A stretch of 64,000 nt of DNA from Spirochaetia bacterium (GCA_022482625.1 JAKVOU010000001.1:1474784-1538783), one strand, 5' to 3'. Counted from the stretch's first letter, positions 34,110 to 43,361 are shown. The notes: generated from the letters alone by a model not told the origin. A program made the numbers and translations.

Positions 34110-35465
34110 ATGCAAGATTACAAATTTGACAAAGAAGCTTTGCTCGGGCTTGTCAAAGCCGGAAAGTATGCAGAGCTAAGAGAAAAACTTACTCATCTGA
34201 ACGAAGTCGATGTCGCAGATTTCATGGAAGAACTCCAGACTCCGCAGGCAATGATTGTCTACGGCTTGCTTGAAAAGGAAGTCGCTGCAGACGTATTCGC
34301 AAATCTGCCAGTCAAGAGCCAACAGGCTTTGATTACGTCTTTGGATGACCATCAGCTTTCAGCTATCATAGGAGAACTGTCAGTCGATGATGCAGTAGAT
34401 ATGATCGATGAATTGCCTGCCAATATCGTAAGACGTATCCTACAACACGCATCACCGGAAACACGGATGCTCATCAACAGGTACCTACACTATCCTGAGG
34501 ATAGCGTAGGTTCAATCATGACCAGCGAGTTCGTCGACCTTAAGAAAGAGTTGACGGTGCAAGAAGCAATTGAACGAATCAGGGCAATAGGCAAAGACAA
34601 GGAAACCATTTACACGTGTTATGTTACGGACAGCAAGCATCGGCTGGAAGGAATTGCAACCATCAAGGACCTCCTTTTCTCTTCCAATGAAACACTTGTC
34701 GCAGATATCATGGAAAAGGATGTCATCAGCATCCATACTACCGATGACCAGGAACTTGCAGCCCAGCTGTTCAACAAATACAATTTTCTCAGCCTTCCCG
34801 TAGTCGATACTGAGAATAGGCTGGTCGGTATCGTCACCGTTGATGATGCAGTGGATGTCATGGAAGATGAAGCTACCGAAGATATGGAAAAGATGGCAGC
34901 CCTTGCTCCTTCTGAACGTCCATACCTCAGCACAGGAGTCATGGAACATGCCCGGCATAGAATCGTATGGTTGCTCGCACTTATGGTCAACGGCATGATC
35001 ACCGGTTCTATTCTCGGCCGGTTTGAAGATGCGTTCGTTGCATTGCCCATACTCGTAACATTTATCCCCATGCTTACAGACACCGGAGGCAATGCCGGCA
35101 GCCAATCCAGTACGCTGATCATCCGCGGACTGGCAACCCAAGAGCTGGAACCAAAAGATTGGTTGGCAATCGTATGGAAAGAACTGAGAGTAAGCATCGT
35201 CGTAGGACTGATTCTTTCTTCTGTAAATTTTCTACGGATTATTCTCACCTACAAATCAGTAAATATCTTGGTAGCTCTGACAGTTTCCTTTGCCATGGTC
35301 TGTACGGTGATGCTTGCAAAGCTCATAGGTTGCATGCTTCCTCTCATTGCACAGAAAATCCACACGGACCCGGCCATCATGGCTGCGCCACTTATTACGA
35401 CAATCGTCGATGCCATGAGCCTCATCATTTATTTTTCCATAGCAAAGACATTACTGCATATATAG
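34110..35465 (+). CDS. mgtE: Magnesium transporter MgtE
   Basis: Homodimeric Mg2+ channel of the inner membrane. Domains: N-terminal helical Mg2+ sensor (residues 1 to about 130), a CBS pair (about 135-255, GSIMTSEFVDLKKELTVQEA; IMEKDVISIHTTDDQELAA), a connecting helix, and about five transmembrane helices (about 280-450). These carry the pore block FIPMLTDTGGNAGSQSSTLIIRGLA. At 451 aa it is standard. The ATG follows GAGG by seven bases. A structured leader with an upstream ORF precedes it. Confidence 0.95.
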   Translation: MQDYKFDKEALLGLVKAGKYAELREKLTHLNEVDVADFMEELQTPQAMIVYGLLEKEVAADVFANLPVKSQQALITSLDDHQLSAIIGELSVDDAVDMIDELPANIVRRILQHASPETRMLINRYLHYPEDSVGSIMTSEFVDLKKELTVQEAIERIRAIGKDKETIYTCYVTDSKHRLEGIATIKDLLFSSNETLVADIMEKDVISIHTTDDQELAAQLFNKYNFLSLPVVDTENRLVGIVTVDDAVDVMEDEATEDMEKMAALAPSERPYLSTGVMEHARHRIVWLLALMVNGMITGSILGRFEDAFVALPILVTFIPMLTDTGGNAGSQSSTLIIRGLATQELEPKDWLAIVWKELRVSIVVGLILSSVNFLRIILTYKSVNILVALTVSFAMVCTVMLAKLIGCMLPLIAQKIHTDPAIMAAPLITTIVDAMSLIIYFSIAKTLLHI

Positions 35466-35576
35466 TGGACATTGGCAGAAGTATATGTAGCCCAAGTGTT
35501 ATTGCAACAACGATGACAAACAACAGGAACTTTTCCTAGTCGAACATATATACTCCTCTTGTCCTCAATGATATGA

Positions 35577-35605
35577 CTGGGAATTCCTTACAAAGGAATT
35601 CCCAG
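35577..35605. terminator. Perfect 13-bp hairpin between convergent mgtE and purine permease genes
   Basis: CTGGGAATTCCTT-ACA-AAGGAATTCCCAG. It lies between two convergent genes and may end both transcripts. There is no T-run on either side, so it is not a standard intrinsic terminator. Confidence 0.45.
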
Positions 35606-35632
35606 CCTCCTACGGCAAATGATGCCACTTAT

Positions 35633-36958
35633 TCAACCATAAATGAAATAGCAAACCAAAGGAATGCAAAGGACATACAATCCAGGATGTATTTCCCTGA
35701 ATTTACCAGTAGCCACTTTGATCAGCACATGGGCAAGAATACCTGATGCAATACCGACAGCAATATTTGCTGTATAAGCTCCGAAAATAATCATGATGAA
35801 AGGACCAAATGCATTGGAGAAATCAGAGAAATCAATCTGAGAGAATCCACTGATCATCAGGAATCCGACAAAGATAAGTGCAGGTCCCGTAGCAGCATCA
35901 GGAATAATAACGAACAGAGGAGCAGCAAAAATCGTGACAAGGAACAACAATCCGGTAACCAAGGCTGTCAATCCGGTACGGCCCCCAGCTTCGACTCCTG
36001 AAGAAGATTCAACATAAGTCGTAATCGTCGTACAGCCGGTCATAGCACCTACGCAGGTACCGATGGCATCGACAAGAAACGGTTTCTGAATATCAGGAAG
36101 ATCCCCGTTCTCATTCAGCATCCCTGCTTTTCCAGCAACACCAAGCACGGTTCCCAACGTCGAAAAGAAATCTCCGAAAAACGCTATGAAAACCCACACG
36201 GCTGTCCCTGCGGTAAAGAAATTCTTCCAATCAAAATTGAAACAGACATTACTCAGATCTGCAGCACTGGGAATTGCAAACGGATGTTCCGGCAAAACGG
36301 TAATGCCAAGTGGAATACCGGCAATAGTAACCACTAAAATTCCCAGAAGGATGGCACCCTTGACCTTATAGGCAGTCAGAATGGAAATGACGGCAAGGCC
36401 ACCTATGGCCAACAAGACCTTGGGGTCAGAAAAATTACCCATGGAAATACCATTGGTAAAATTGGCGATACCAGTATCCTTGAAACCCAAATAGGCAATA
36501 AAAAACCCGATGGATGCTGAAATTGCCACTTTGATATTCCTTGGTATCATCCGGACTATCAGGTCTCTGATACCAAATACAGTCAAAAGGACAAATATGA
36601 TACCTGAAACGAGCGTAATGGACATAATCGTCCCAAATGACATATCTCCGGACTGGAGCAAGGCTCCCAACAGAAAATTCGAGCCCATACCTGTAGAAAG
36701 TGCAAAGGGCAAATTGGCATACAATGCCATAAACAATGTAATAAGCCCGCTTATCAATGCACACATAATGAGAATTGCAGATTTACTGATGATAAATCCA
36801 TTGACATCGACAAGTGAACTTGCCGGGCCGAACCCTACGATGGCGCTTGGCTGTACTGCCAAAACATACGCCATAGTCATGAAAGTCGTCAGCCCAGCAA
36901 TGACCTCCGTCCTTACATCCGTGTTATGCTTCTTCAACTCAAAGAAATCCGTTTTCAT
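35633..36958 (-). CDS. NCS2-family purine permease (AzgA / PbuG type)
   Basis: Proton-coupled uptake of hypoxanthine, guanine or adenine. Typical blocks are TEVIAGLTTFMTMAYVLAVQP at the N-terminus, TGMGSNFLLGAL, and GCTTITTYVESSSGVEAGGRTGLTA. About 12-14 hydrophobic segments cover 441 aa. The ATG at 36958 is chosen because GGAGG lies six bases upstream. It lies just after adenine deaminase on the same strand, so adenine import and deamination are linked. Confidence 0.93.
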   Translation of the reverse strand: MKTDFFELKKHNTDVRTEVIAGLTTFMTMAYVLAVQPSAIVGFGPASSLVDVNGFIISKSAILIMCALISGLITLFMALYANLPFALSTGMGSNFLLGALLQSGDMSFGTIMSITLVSGIIFVLLTVFGIRDLIVRMIPRNIKVAISASIGFFIAYLGFKDTGIANFTNGISMGNFSDPKVLLAIGGLAVISILTAYKVKGAILLGILVVTIAGIPLGITVLPEHPFAIPSAADLSNVCFNFDWKNFFTAGTAVWVFIAFFGDFFSTLGTVLGVAGKAGMLNENGDLPDIQKPFLVDAIGTCVGAMTGCTTITTYVESSSGVEAGGRTGLTALVTGLLFLVTIFAAPLFVIIPDAATGPALIFVGFLMISGFSQIDFSDFSNAFGPFIMIIFGAYTANIAVGIASGILAHVLIKVATGKFREIHPGLYVLCIPLVCYFIYG

Positions 36959-36982
36959 ACCCATCCTCCGAAACTTAAAAAA

Positions 36983-38755
36983 TTAGCAAAACTGAGAAAT
37001 AATTCTCTGTGACAAACCATCCACAAGCCCTTTGTCAGTAATGACAGCACCAGGAACAGCAGCAAGCGAGATTATGGCAGCTGCAAGCAAGGAAAGTTTC
37101 TTGTTGCATATTGCATCAAGTGCTTGCTGTTCCTTTTCTATCAACAAAGCAATTTCCCTGCATGGTTTGAAAGACATCAAGCCTGCTACAGGCAAAGGTA
37201 AAAGAGCTATATTATGATTTGCATCGACGACACAAATGCCACCTCCACATTTTTCAAGTTCTTTTGCGGCGACATAGGCACATTCAGGATCCCGGTACAC
37301 AACAGTCAGATTATGGCAATCATGGGAAATCGTACTGGCAAACGCACCTTCCGTAATACCAAAATCCCGAAAAACAGCAATGGTTTTGCCACCGGTTCCA
37401 TACCGGTTTATGACAGAGACAAACTGGAAATCAGGATAATCAGAAATATTCACACATCTGTCTTTCAAAGGAAGGACTGTTTCCTCAAACTGACGTATGC
37501 CATTTCGTTCTCCCCTGGCTACTATCAGCAAAGAAACAAAATCATCATTGCATTTTTCCTCTGGCACCCTAAGAAGGAAATCCTGGGATGACTGTATCTG
37601 GGGAATATTGACAGTATTAGGAAAAGCCTGCCCCGTTGCCTGTACATCGGAACCTAGGTATACTCCATTCTTTGCAGCCAGCTTGCCAGAAACAAATACG
37701 GCAAACGGCATATTGCCATCCAATTGTCTTACCAACTGCATATCTGCTATATAACCAGGCGCAATTGCTCCCAAATCATTGAATTGGTATTCCCTTGCAG
37801 CATTGAGCGTAGCGAACTTGATTACTTCCTTTGGGTCCATCCCTGCCTGAATTGCTTTTCTGACTACCCTGTTGACATGTCCGCTTGTCAGCAAGTCCTT
37901 TGCATGGACATCATCAGTACAGATGGAAACAAAATCATTCCAACTGTCATGCTTCAGGCCCCCTATCAGATCCGTCAAGTCATCTACCAAAGAACTGGCT
38001 CTAAGATTCACATGCATGCCGTTACGAAGTTTCTCACTGACTTCTGCTGCACTCCGGCTTTCATGATCGCTTACAGGGCCGCCCTGTAAATATGCAGCCA
38101 ATTCCCGACCTGACACACCAGGTGCATGTCCCTGTAGGAATACGCCGCGCTTGATACCTTCATCTATAATGGCATGCATACGAGAACTGTCATTGCAGAC
38201 ACCTACGAAATCCATCAGTTCCGCAATTCCTATTATGCCATCCGTATCCAGTAATTCTGCAATTTCATCAGCACCAAAACAAGCACCGGAACTCTCCAAA
38301 TCAGGCACAGAAGGAACACAGGAAGGAGCCAGGATATATTGGCGAAGCAGAGATTTTTTTGCATTTTCCAACATGAATCTTACGCCTTCTTTACCCATGA
38401 CATTCCCGATTTCATGTGGATCTGTACAGACTGTAGTTGTTCCCCAGGGAACGATGGCCCTGCTTAAATTTTCAGGAATCATCATTGTGCTTTCCACATG
38501 CATGTGGGTATCGATGAATCCTGGGATAAGGTAACAACCTTCTCCATCAAAAAAGACATCAGAAGGCATGCCGTTTTTCACAGGAGTTTCCCTGACACAA
38601 ACGACAATCCCGTCCAATACATCAACTTCTGCAGGATAAATTTCTCCCGTAAACACATTGAAAAATTTAATATTACCGATTGTAAGATCACATTTTTCCT
38701 TTCCTAGCGCAGCTTTGATAAGTCGAGTTCGATTCTTTTTGTATATCTGTCTCAT
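36983..38755 (-). CDS. ade: Adenine deaminase
   Basis: Converts adenine to hypoxanthine and ammonia. Amidohydrolase-type motifs: LIPGFIDTHMHVESTMM, GTTTVCTDPHEIGN, the block GHAPGVSGRELAAYL, and FVSICTDDVHAKDLL, then EGAFASTISHDCHNL. From the ATG at 38755 it has 590 aa, the usual length; the frame extends 31 codons upstream through a terminator-like hairpin and is not translated there. AGGGA lies before the start. The purine permease gene follows after 24 bases. Confidence 0.95.
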   Translation of the reverse strand: MRQIYKKNRTRLIKAALGKEKCDLTIGNIKFFNVFTGEIYPAEVDVLDGIVVCVRETPVKNGMPSDVFFDGEGCYLIPGFIDTHMHVESTMMIPENLSRAIVPWGTTTVCTDPHEIGNVMGKEGVRFMLENAKKSLLRQYILAPSCVPSVPDLESSGACFGADEIAELLDTDGIIGIAELMDFVGVCNDSSRMHAIIDEGIKRGVFLQGHAPGVSGRELAAYLQGGPVSDHESRSAAEVSEKLRNGMHVNLRASSLVDDLTDLIGGLKHDSWNDFVSICTDDVHAKDLLTSGHVNRVVRKAIQAGMDPKEVIKFATLNAAREYQFNDLGAIAPGYIADMQLVRQLDGNMPFAVFVSGKLAAKNGVYLGSDVQATGQAFPNTVNIPQIQSSQDFLLRVPEEKCNDDFVSLLIVARGERNGIRQFEETVLPLKDRCVNISDYPDFQFVSVINRYGTGGKTIAVFRDFGITEGAFASTISHDCHNLTVVYRDPECAYVAAKELEKCGGGICVVDANHNIALLPLPVAGLMSFKPCREIALLIEKEQQALDAICNKKLSLLAAAIISLAAVPGAVITDKGLVDGLSQRIISQFC

Positions 38756-38774
38756 CTTTTTTCCCTTTTTCTGA

Positions 38775-38830
38775 AACAAAAAATTAAAAAGCACGAAAAT
38801 ATGTATATAAATACACATCTTCGTGCTTTT
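38775..38830 (-). terminator. Hairpin with T-run at the 5' end of the ade transcript (attenuator candidate)
   Basis: On the minus strand AAAAGCACGAA pairs with TTCGTGCTTTT, with an inner AT-rich stem, and TTAATTTTTT follows. It lies 20-75 bases before the ade ATG and would be the first thing transcribed from the promoter just upstream. The shape is that of an intrinsic terminator. Confidence 0.65.
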
Positions 38831-38837
38831 ATGTAAA

Positions 38838-38867
38838 AGTGTACCCAAAGATTTTCATTCATGTCAA
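38838..38867 (-). promoter_or_regulatory. ade promoter candidate
   Basis: On the minus strand a perfect TTGACA (38867-38862), an 18-base spacer and TACACT (38843-38838). The expected start near 38831 falls at the base of the terminator-like hairpin. Confidence 0.55.
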
Positions 38868-38921
38868 TGTTAAACAGATTTTCAACAAAAATAGACATCT
38901 TTAGACTATCTCATTGTTCAA

Positions 38922-39041
38922 AAATCATATAATTATCAAAATTAATAGCTAGCCTTACAACCTCTGTTTTGAGACCGACAACGAATTCCCTTCGAGAGCC
39001 ATATCTGTTAATAAAACTGACGAAATCATATAATGATCAAA
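38922..39041. repeat. Direct repeat of a palindromic 19-mer (38922-38940 and 39023-39041)
   Basis: aaatcatataattatcaaa and aaatcatataatgatcaaa differ at one base. Each holds the near-palindrome ATCAT-ATA-ATGAT. They stand between ade and the Crp-family gene and may bind a regulator of either. Confidence 0.45.
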
Positions 39042-39234
39042 CGCAAGGACGCTACGAAAGAAATCGGCAAGAAATATATGGTACTTGAGAGAGAGAGCAA
39101 AAGCAGGTGTCGACACGATACTGTTTGCCTGTACAGACCTCCCGGTAATTCCGGCAAACTACAGAACCATCAATATCATCGGCTCTTTAAAGGAATTGGC
39201 AAAGGCCCTTGTTGAAGAATTCCTGGAGCTTTAG
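39037..39234 (+). pseudogene. Remnant of an aspartate/glutamate racemase-like gene (C-terminal part)
   Basis: A 65-codon open frame, without a start, reads near its end AKAGVDTILFACTDLPVIPA and then INIIGSLKELAKALVEEFLEL. In Asp/Glu racemases the second catalytic cysteine lies in GVxLGCTELPL, with a C-terminal helix after it; the match is clear in this part only. The N-terminal two thirds are gone. A terminator with T-run follows. Codon frame and terminator are intact, so deletion was probably upstream. Confidence 0.5.
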
Positions 39235-39307
39235 GCCTGTTGAAAGAAAAACGGACACAAGTCATACTGGATAAAAGATAAATGGACGAATTGAACGATT
39301 CTACCAT

Positions 39308-39335
39308 AAGGGAAAATAAACTTCCCTTTCGTTTT
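39308..39335 (+). terminator. Intrinsic terminator after the racemase remnant
   Basis: AAGGGAA-aataaac-TTCCCTT followed by TCGTTTTT. Confidence 0.65.
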
Positions 39336-39417
39336 TGAACCTCTATGCCAGCCGCATTTCCTCCCTTCGGGACAAGGAAAAACTCAGACAGGAATATCGT
39401 AAGCAAAGGAGATTGCC

Positions 39418-40029
39418 ATGCAAGAAAAGCCAGTCAACCATAAAACGATGTTGGAAAGGATGCATGTCACCTTGAACGCTTTCAGCCCGATCCCTGATGA
39501 ACAATGGCGGAAACTTCTACCTAAGTTGCATTTTCTAAGTGTAACGAAAGATACTTATTTCATCCGAGCCGGAGATATACCAGATAAGCTGGCATTCATA
39601 GCAAAAGGTTTTTTCCGAGTATTTTATCTTTCTGAAACCGGATCTGAAACAAACCTGGTATTCCGCGATGAAGGTAAGCTCCTTTCTGCTTACAGTTCCT
39701 TTCTGACTCATACCAAAGCCAAGTATTTCTTCCAAGCCATGGAAACAAGTACACTGATTTACATCAGCCTTGATGATTACATCAACCTATCGACGGAACA
39801 TGTTTGCTGGATGGTTATTACAGCCAAATATTCTCAGTTGCTTTTTATTGAAAAGGAAAATAGAGAAACCGAGTTACTTTCAGAAGATGCTTTTACCAGA
39901 TATCTGCATTTTATGAAAAGGTCTCCTGACCTTGTGAATAGGATACCTCAGTTTCATCTTGCCTCCTATCTTGGAATCACACCAGAAACTCTAAGCAGAA
40001 TAAGGAAAAAAAGAAAGTCATTGATCTAA
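39418..40029 (+). CDS. Crp/Fnr-family transcriptional regulator
   Basis: Cyclic-nucleotide-binding-like domain (about 25-130: FLSVTKDTYFIRAGDIPDKLAFIAKGFFRVFY) with the typical jelly roll, then a dimer helix and a winged helix-turn-helix (HLASYLGITPETLSRIRKK). There are no cysteine clusters, so it is not an oxygen sensor of the Fnr type. The effector is unknown. AAGGAG stands before the ATG. The condensation-like gene follows after 63 bases on the same strand and is a likely target. Confidence 0.9.
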   Translation: MQEKPVNHKTMLERMHVTLNAFSPIPDEQWRKLLPKLHFLSVTKDTYFIRAGDIPDKLAFIAKGFFRVFYLSETGSETNLVFRDEGKLLSAYSSFLTHTKAKYFFQAMETSTLIYISLDDYINLSTEHVCWMVITAKYSQLLFIEKENRETELLSEDAFTRYLHFMKRSPDLVNRIPQFHLASYLGITPETLSRIRKKRKSLI

Positions 40030-40092
40030 GTCAATGATTTCTTCAAATAGAAAGGGCATACTCAGGAAAATTACGAACAGAGGTGTTTTCCC

Positions 40093-41352
40093 ATGAAATA
40101 TGCTGCAGAACTCTTTGACAAAGTCCAATACCTGTTTAAGGAAACGGGCTTCAACGACCATCAGTTACATTGTATATTACAGTTCTCAGGACATCTGGAT
40201 GAAAGGCTACTAAAACAGGCATTATACCTGCTCCTTCAAGCCTTTCCTATTCTTGCCTGTACCTATCAACAAAAAGGCTCCCGTACATATTGGCAGACCT
40301 GTGATGTTTCCTTATTGAAAAATCTTTTCAGAATTACAGAGGATCAAAACACTTTTGAATCATTTTCAGAATCAATGATAGATGAGACCATCGGTCCCCA
40401 GATACAAGCATGTCTATATCGGGAAAAAGGAAATGACAGTCTTTCCATCATCATGAACCACATGGTCTGCGACGGTGCAGACTTCAAACGCTCACTTTAT
40501 GTCCTTTCCTCATTCTACACGCAGTTTATTAAAAACCCAAACTTTATCCCCAATATACAACCTTTTGAAAATCGTAGCCTCAAACCAGTGACCTCAAAAT
40601 TACGATTGTCTACAAAAATCAAATCTCTTTTGTTCAACGGAAAAGAAAGCAACCAAAAAAGTGAGGTGACTTTTCCTCTAGCCACATCAGGACCAACAGC
40701 CCCTTTCATCCTAACCCATAAGTTATCTGAAAAAAGAACAAAAGCCTTGATAAATCTTGGCAAACGACACGGAGCGACCGTAAACGATGTCGTACTGACA
40801 GCCTATTACCGTGCTTTGTCAAAGCTGCTGCATAAAAACGGGAGCAAACTGTTCATCCCCATCATGATTGATATGCGAAGATATGCACCCCAGCTGAAAA
40901 ACCAATCCCTTTCCAATATCTCTTCTACGATCATCACCCATGCAACAATCGAAACAAACGAAACATTTGAAGAGACTTTGGAGAAAATCAATTCAGAACT
41001 GACGGCAATGAAAAAGAAATATATGGGAGTGAACGGTTTTGTCAAACTATCAGTAATTGACAAAATCTTTCCAAAGAAAATCAGCTATCAAATCATCAAA
41101 AGGAATTTGCACAATCCAAACATCTGTATGACAAACATCGGTATCTTAGATGATCGTCAACTGGTTTTCGGAAACACTCCATTGATAGATGCCTTTGAAT
41201 GCGGTTCCATAAAGTACCGCCCACATTTTCAAATTGCCCTGAGCAGCTTCAAAGGAACCATGACGTTCAGTTGCAACCTCTATGGAAATGAACAAGACAA
41301 ACAAATCATCAGACAATTTTTCTCCCTGCTTGATAGTGAACTGCCAGGATAA
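40093..41352 (+). CDS. Stand-alone condensation-domain-like acyltransferase
   Basis: A CoA-dependent acyltransferase fold related to NRPS condensation domains, PapA/WES and alcohol acetyltransferases. It has the active-site HxxxDG as HMVCDG (residues 123-128) within SIIMNHMVCDGADF. The late strand CMTNIGILDDRQLVFG matches the second half. The 419-aa length fits free-standing members. The acceptor (alcohol, amine or glycolipid) and donor cannot be told. No carrier-protein or synthetase genes lie beside it. It is probably linked to the Crp-type gene upstream. Confidence 0.82.
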   Translation: MKYAAELFDKVQYLFKETGFNDHQLHCILQFSGHLDERLLKQALYLLLQAFPILACTYQQKGSRTYWQTCDVSLLKNLFRITEDQNTFESFSESMIDETIGPQIQACLYREKGNDSLSIIMNHMVCDGADFKRSLYVLSSFYTQFIKNPNFIPNIQPFENRSLKPVTSKLRLSTKIKSLLFNGKESNQKSEVTFPLATSGPTAPFILTHKLSEKRTKALINLGKRHGATVNDVVLTAYYRALSKLLHKNGSKLFIPIMIDMRRYAPQLKNQSLSNISSTIITHATIETNETFEETLEKINSELTAMKKKYMGVNGFVKLSVIDKIFPKKISYQIIKRNLHNPNICMTNIGILDDRQLVFGNTPLIDAFECGSIKYRPHFQIALSSFKGTMTFSCNLYGNEQDKQIIRQFFSLLDSELPG

Positions 41353-41440
41353 TATGGAAAGCCGTATGCTAAAACGAAAGAAAATCAGCAGCAACATCCA
41401 ATGCATCTTCAATTTTAAAACCAAATTACCTAGAAAGGTA

Positions 41441-41474
41441 AAAGCCCCTGCAAATCAGAATGATTTGTACAGGG
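41441..41474 (-). terminator. Intrinsic terminator of the seven-repeat lipoprotein gene
   Basis: On the minus strand CCCTG(ta)CAAATCA / TGATTTGCAGGG, followed by GCTTTT. Confidence 0.65.
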
Positions 41475-41532
41475 ACCCCAGAAAATACCAGCAAAATCAA
41501 AGAAACCGTTTATATCTCTAATCCCAGAAAAA

Positions 41533-42594
41533 TTACTTTACGACGATTCCAGAAGCAATAGACTTTGCACCATCATCGCCAATGAGAACTTCCTTCCCAT
41601 TGAGCCAATAGTATGCTTGGTCAAAATCACTACTGATTTCCTTTCGGCCAGCTACATAGACATCATCGCCATCAAGGGCAATTGCCTGGGCAAATGAATC
41701 AGAGGAGTCAGTATCAAGAACATATTCTGTCCCATTAAGCCAGTAACATGCATGATAATTGGAATCAGCAGGTTGCTGAAAACCAGCAATGTAGACATTA
41801 TCACCACCAAGGACAATCGCTTTTGCTCCAGAACGATAAGAATCAGTGTCCAAAACTACTTCATTCCCATTGAGCCAGTAACAGGCCTGTTTCTTCTCAT
41901 CACTGTTTTCCAGTTCACCTACCACATATACATCACTGCCATCAAGGATGATTGATTCTGCATATGAATAAGAAGAACTATCATCAAGTGTAGACACCTT
42001 ACCGTTCTTCCAGTAGCAGGCATGGTAGACAGAACCTGTGTACTGATAACCAGCCACATAGATGTCACCATTGGCGGTAACAAAGATTGCATTGGCTGCA
42101 GAATCGTTGGAAGCATCGCCAAGAGCTGTCAAGGTTCCGTTTTTCCAATAGCAAGCTTGAAGAACAGTATCATCGGAACTATTGGTAATGTATTGGGAAC
42201 CTGCAATATACACATCCCCGTCATCCGTCACATCAATTGCTTCTGAATATGAAGATTTCTCAGAATCGCTGCCGATAACCGTCACAGTCCCGTTCTTCCA
42301 ATAACAGGCTTGTTTAACAGTGCCATTGGATTGGGAACCTGCTATATACATATCTCCACTATCCGTCACGTCTATTGCGTCTGCAGAAGAGGAAACATCA
42401 CTGAGCAACGTCTTCTCTCCGTTGGTCCACAGACAAGCCTTGAAACCACTGACAGATTGACTTCCGACTACATATACCGTTGCAGAATTTCCATTCATAT
42501 CAAGTGAACAACCCGTTACTGACAGCATGGCACACATCACAAGGACAATAGACAGTCCTATCCAGCCCTTCAGATTCCTTTCTTTCTTTTTCAT
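41533..42594 (-). CDS. Lipoprotein with seven repeats, probable seven-bladed beta-propeller
   Basis: Lipobox at about residue 29 (LSVTGC), preceded by a hydrophobic signal. The mature protein consists of repeats of about 43-46 residues. Each has a VYxxG strand (VYVVGS, MYIAGS, VYIAGS, IYVAGY, VYVVGE, VYIAGF, VYVAGR) and an A(C/Y)xW(x)NG strand (ACLWTNG, three ACYWKNG, two ACYWLNG, AYYWLNG). There are seven copies of each, with high similarity between repeats. This suggests a closed seven-bladed propeller anchored outside the cytoplasm. Ligand unknown. The cysteines are conserved and may form a ring. Confidence 0.8.
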   Translation of the reverse strand: MKKKERNLKGWIGLSIVLVMCAMLSVTGCSLDMNGNSATVYVVGSQSVSGFKACLWTNGEKTLLSDVSSSADAIDVTDSGDMYIAGSQSNGTVKQACYWKNGTVTVIGSDSEKSSYSEAIDVTDDGDVYIAGSQYITNSSDDTVLQACYWKNGTLTALGDASNDSAANAIFVTANGDIYVAGYQYTGSVYHACYWKNGKVSTLDDSSSYSYAESIILDGSDVYVVGELENSDEKKQACYWLNGNEVVLDTDSYRSGAKAIVLGGDNVYIAGFQQPADSNYHACYWLNGTEYVLDTDSSDSFAQAIALDGDDVYVAGRKEISSDFDQAYYWLNGKEVLIGDDGAKSIASGIVVK

Positions 42595-42627
42595 AGTTTT
42601 TTTCCTCAGATGTTATTTGTAAGCTTG

Positions 42628-42668
42628 TTGGACTTTTTTTAAGGGAAAAGGAGAAGGCAAAAGTCCAA
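42628..42668 (-). other. 10-bp inverted repeat in the leader of the propeller lipoprotein gene
   Basis: TTGGACTTTT (42628-42637) and AAAAGTCCAA (42659-42668) with a 21-base purine-rich loop. A weak promoter (TTGACC-18-TTTACT) lies just upstream on the minus strand. Confidence 0.45.
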
Positions 42669-43332
42669 TGTGTTGCAAGTAAATCGTAATTTTAGGTACT
42701 TGGTCAAGAAAAAAACAACAGTAATCAAAATATTTATATTATTCTTATACTTTTTTGATTATTTAGATAATTAAATATACATATCTATATAATATATATA
42801 TGCAACACACCTAACTTTCGAATTAAGGAACCAAACTAAGCATTGGTATATATGAGCATATAAACTCATATATCAAAGATTTTAGATAAAATACCAGTTA
42901 TATTTATTATATCAAATATATTAATAATACTTATTAAATATTTTTTTTATAAGCATAAAATAAGATTTCGTAAATAATATTCAGTAATATATCGTAAAGC
43001 AATCATACAAAAACTACAACTGAATTTAGGTTACAGCAACTTTTACTTCCAAGGGTTGTGTTCGTCAGCAATTACTTTCATTTTTGGTTGTAACAAAGGA
43101 TTTCAACTTGCTTCGTTGTAGACATCACAGGCAAATATCAAAGAAAGACAACCGACAGACAAGAACGTTTTCCCTACATTGCCCACGGGAATTTATGCGG
43201 CAAGAAAAACCTTTACAGTTTCAGTATAAGAGCAGTTGCATAAAGATATTATCCCTATAGCGCCTCATCTTTGGCTCTATGTAAAATTGTTTTTGTTTAT
43301 ACATAGGTATACTTTCCCACTTTTCAACCAGG
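42669..43332. other. AT-rich non-coding region of about 660 bases
   Basis: No gene was found. The part at about 42720-43000 is almost pure A and T with many short TATA-like runs, so boxes there are not meaningful. The tRNA-Arg promoter follows on the right. Confidence 0.6.
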
Positions 43333-43361
43333 TTGACACTTTCGTTGAAATGGGCTACAAA
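43333..43361 (+). promoter_or_regulatory. tRNA-Arg promoter
   Basis: TTGACA (43333-43338), a 17-base spacer, TACAAA (43356-43361). A 6-bp stem CCAACC / GGTTGG stands between it and the tRNA (43380-43396). Confidence 0.65.

Noticed and set aside
38831-39050. Purine riboswitch before ade
   Set aside because: The minus strand contains ATATGG and TATA pieces, but the paired P2/P3 loops and the conserved core order could not be found.
42720-43000. Promoters or origin-like AT-rich element
   Set aside because: Nearly pure A/T; matches to TATA-like boxes occur by chance and no repeated DnaA-box-like motif was seen.
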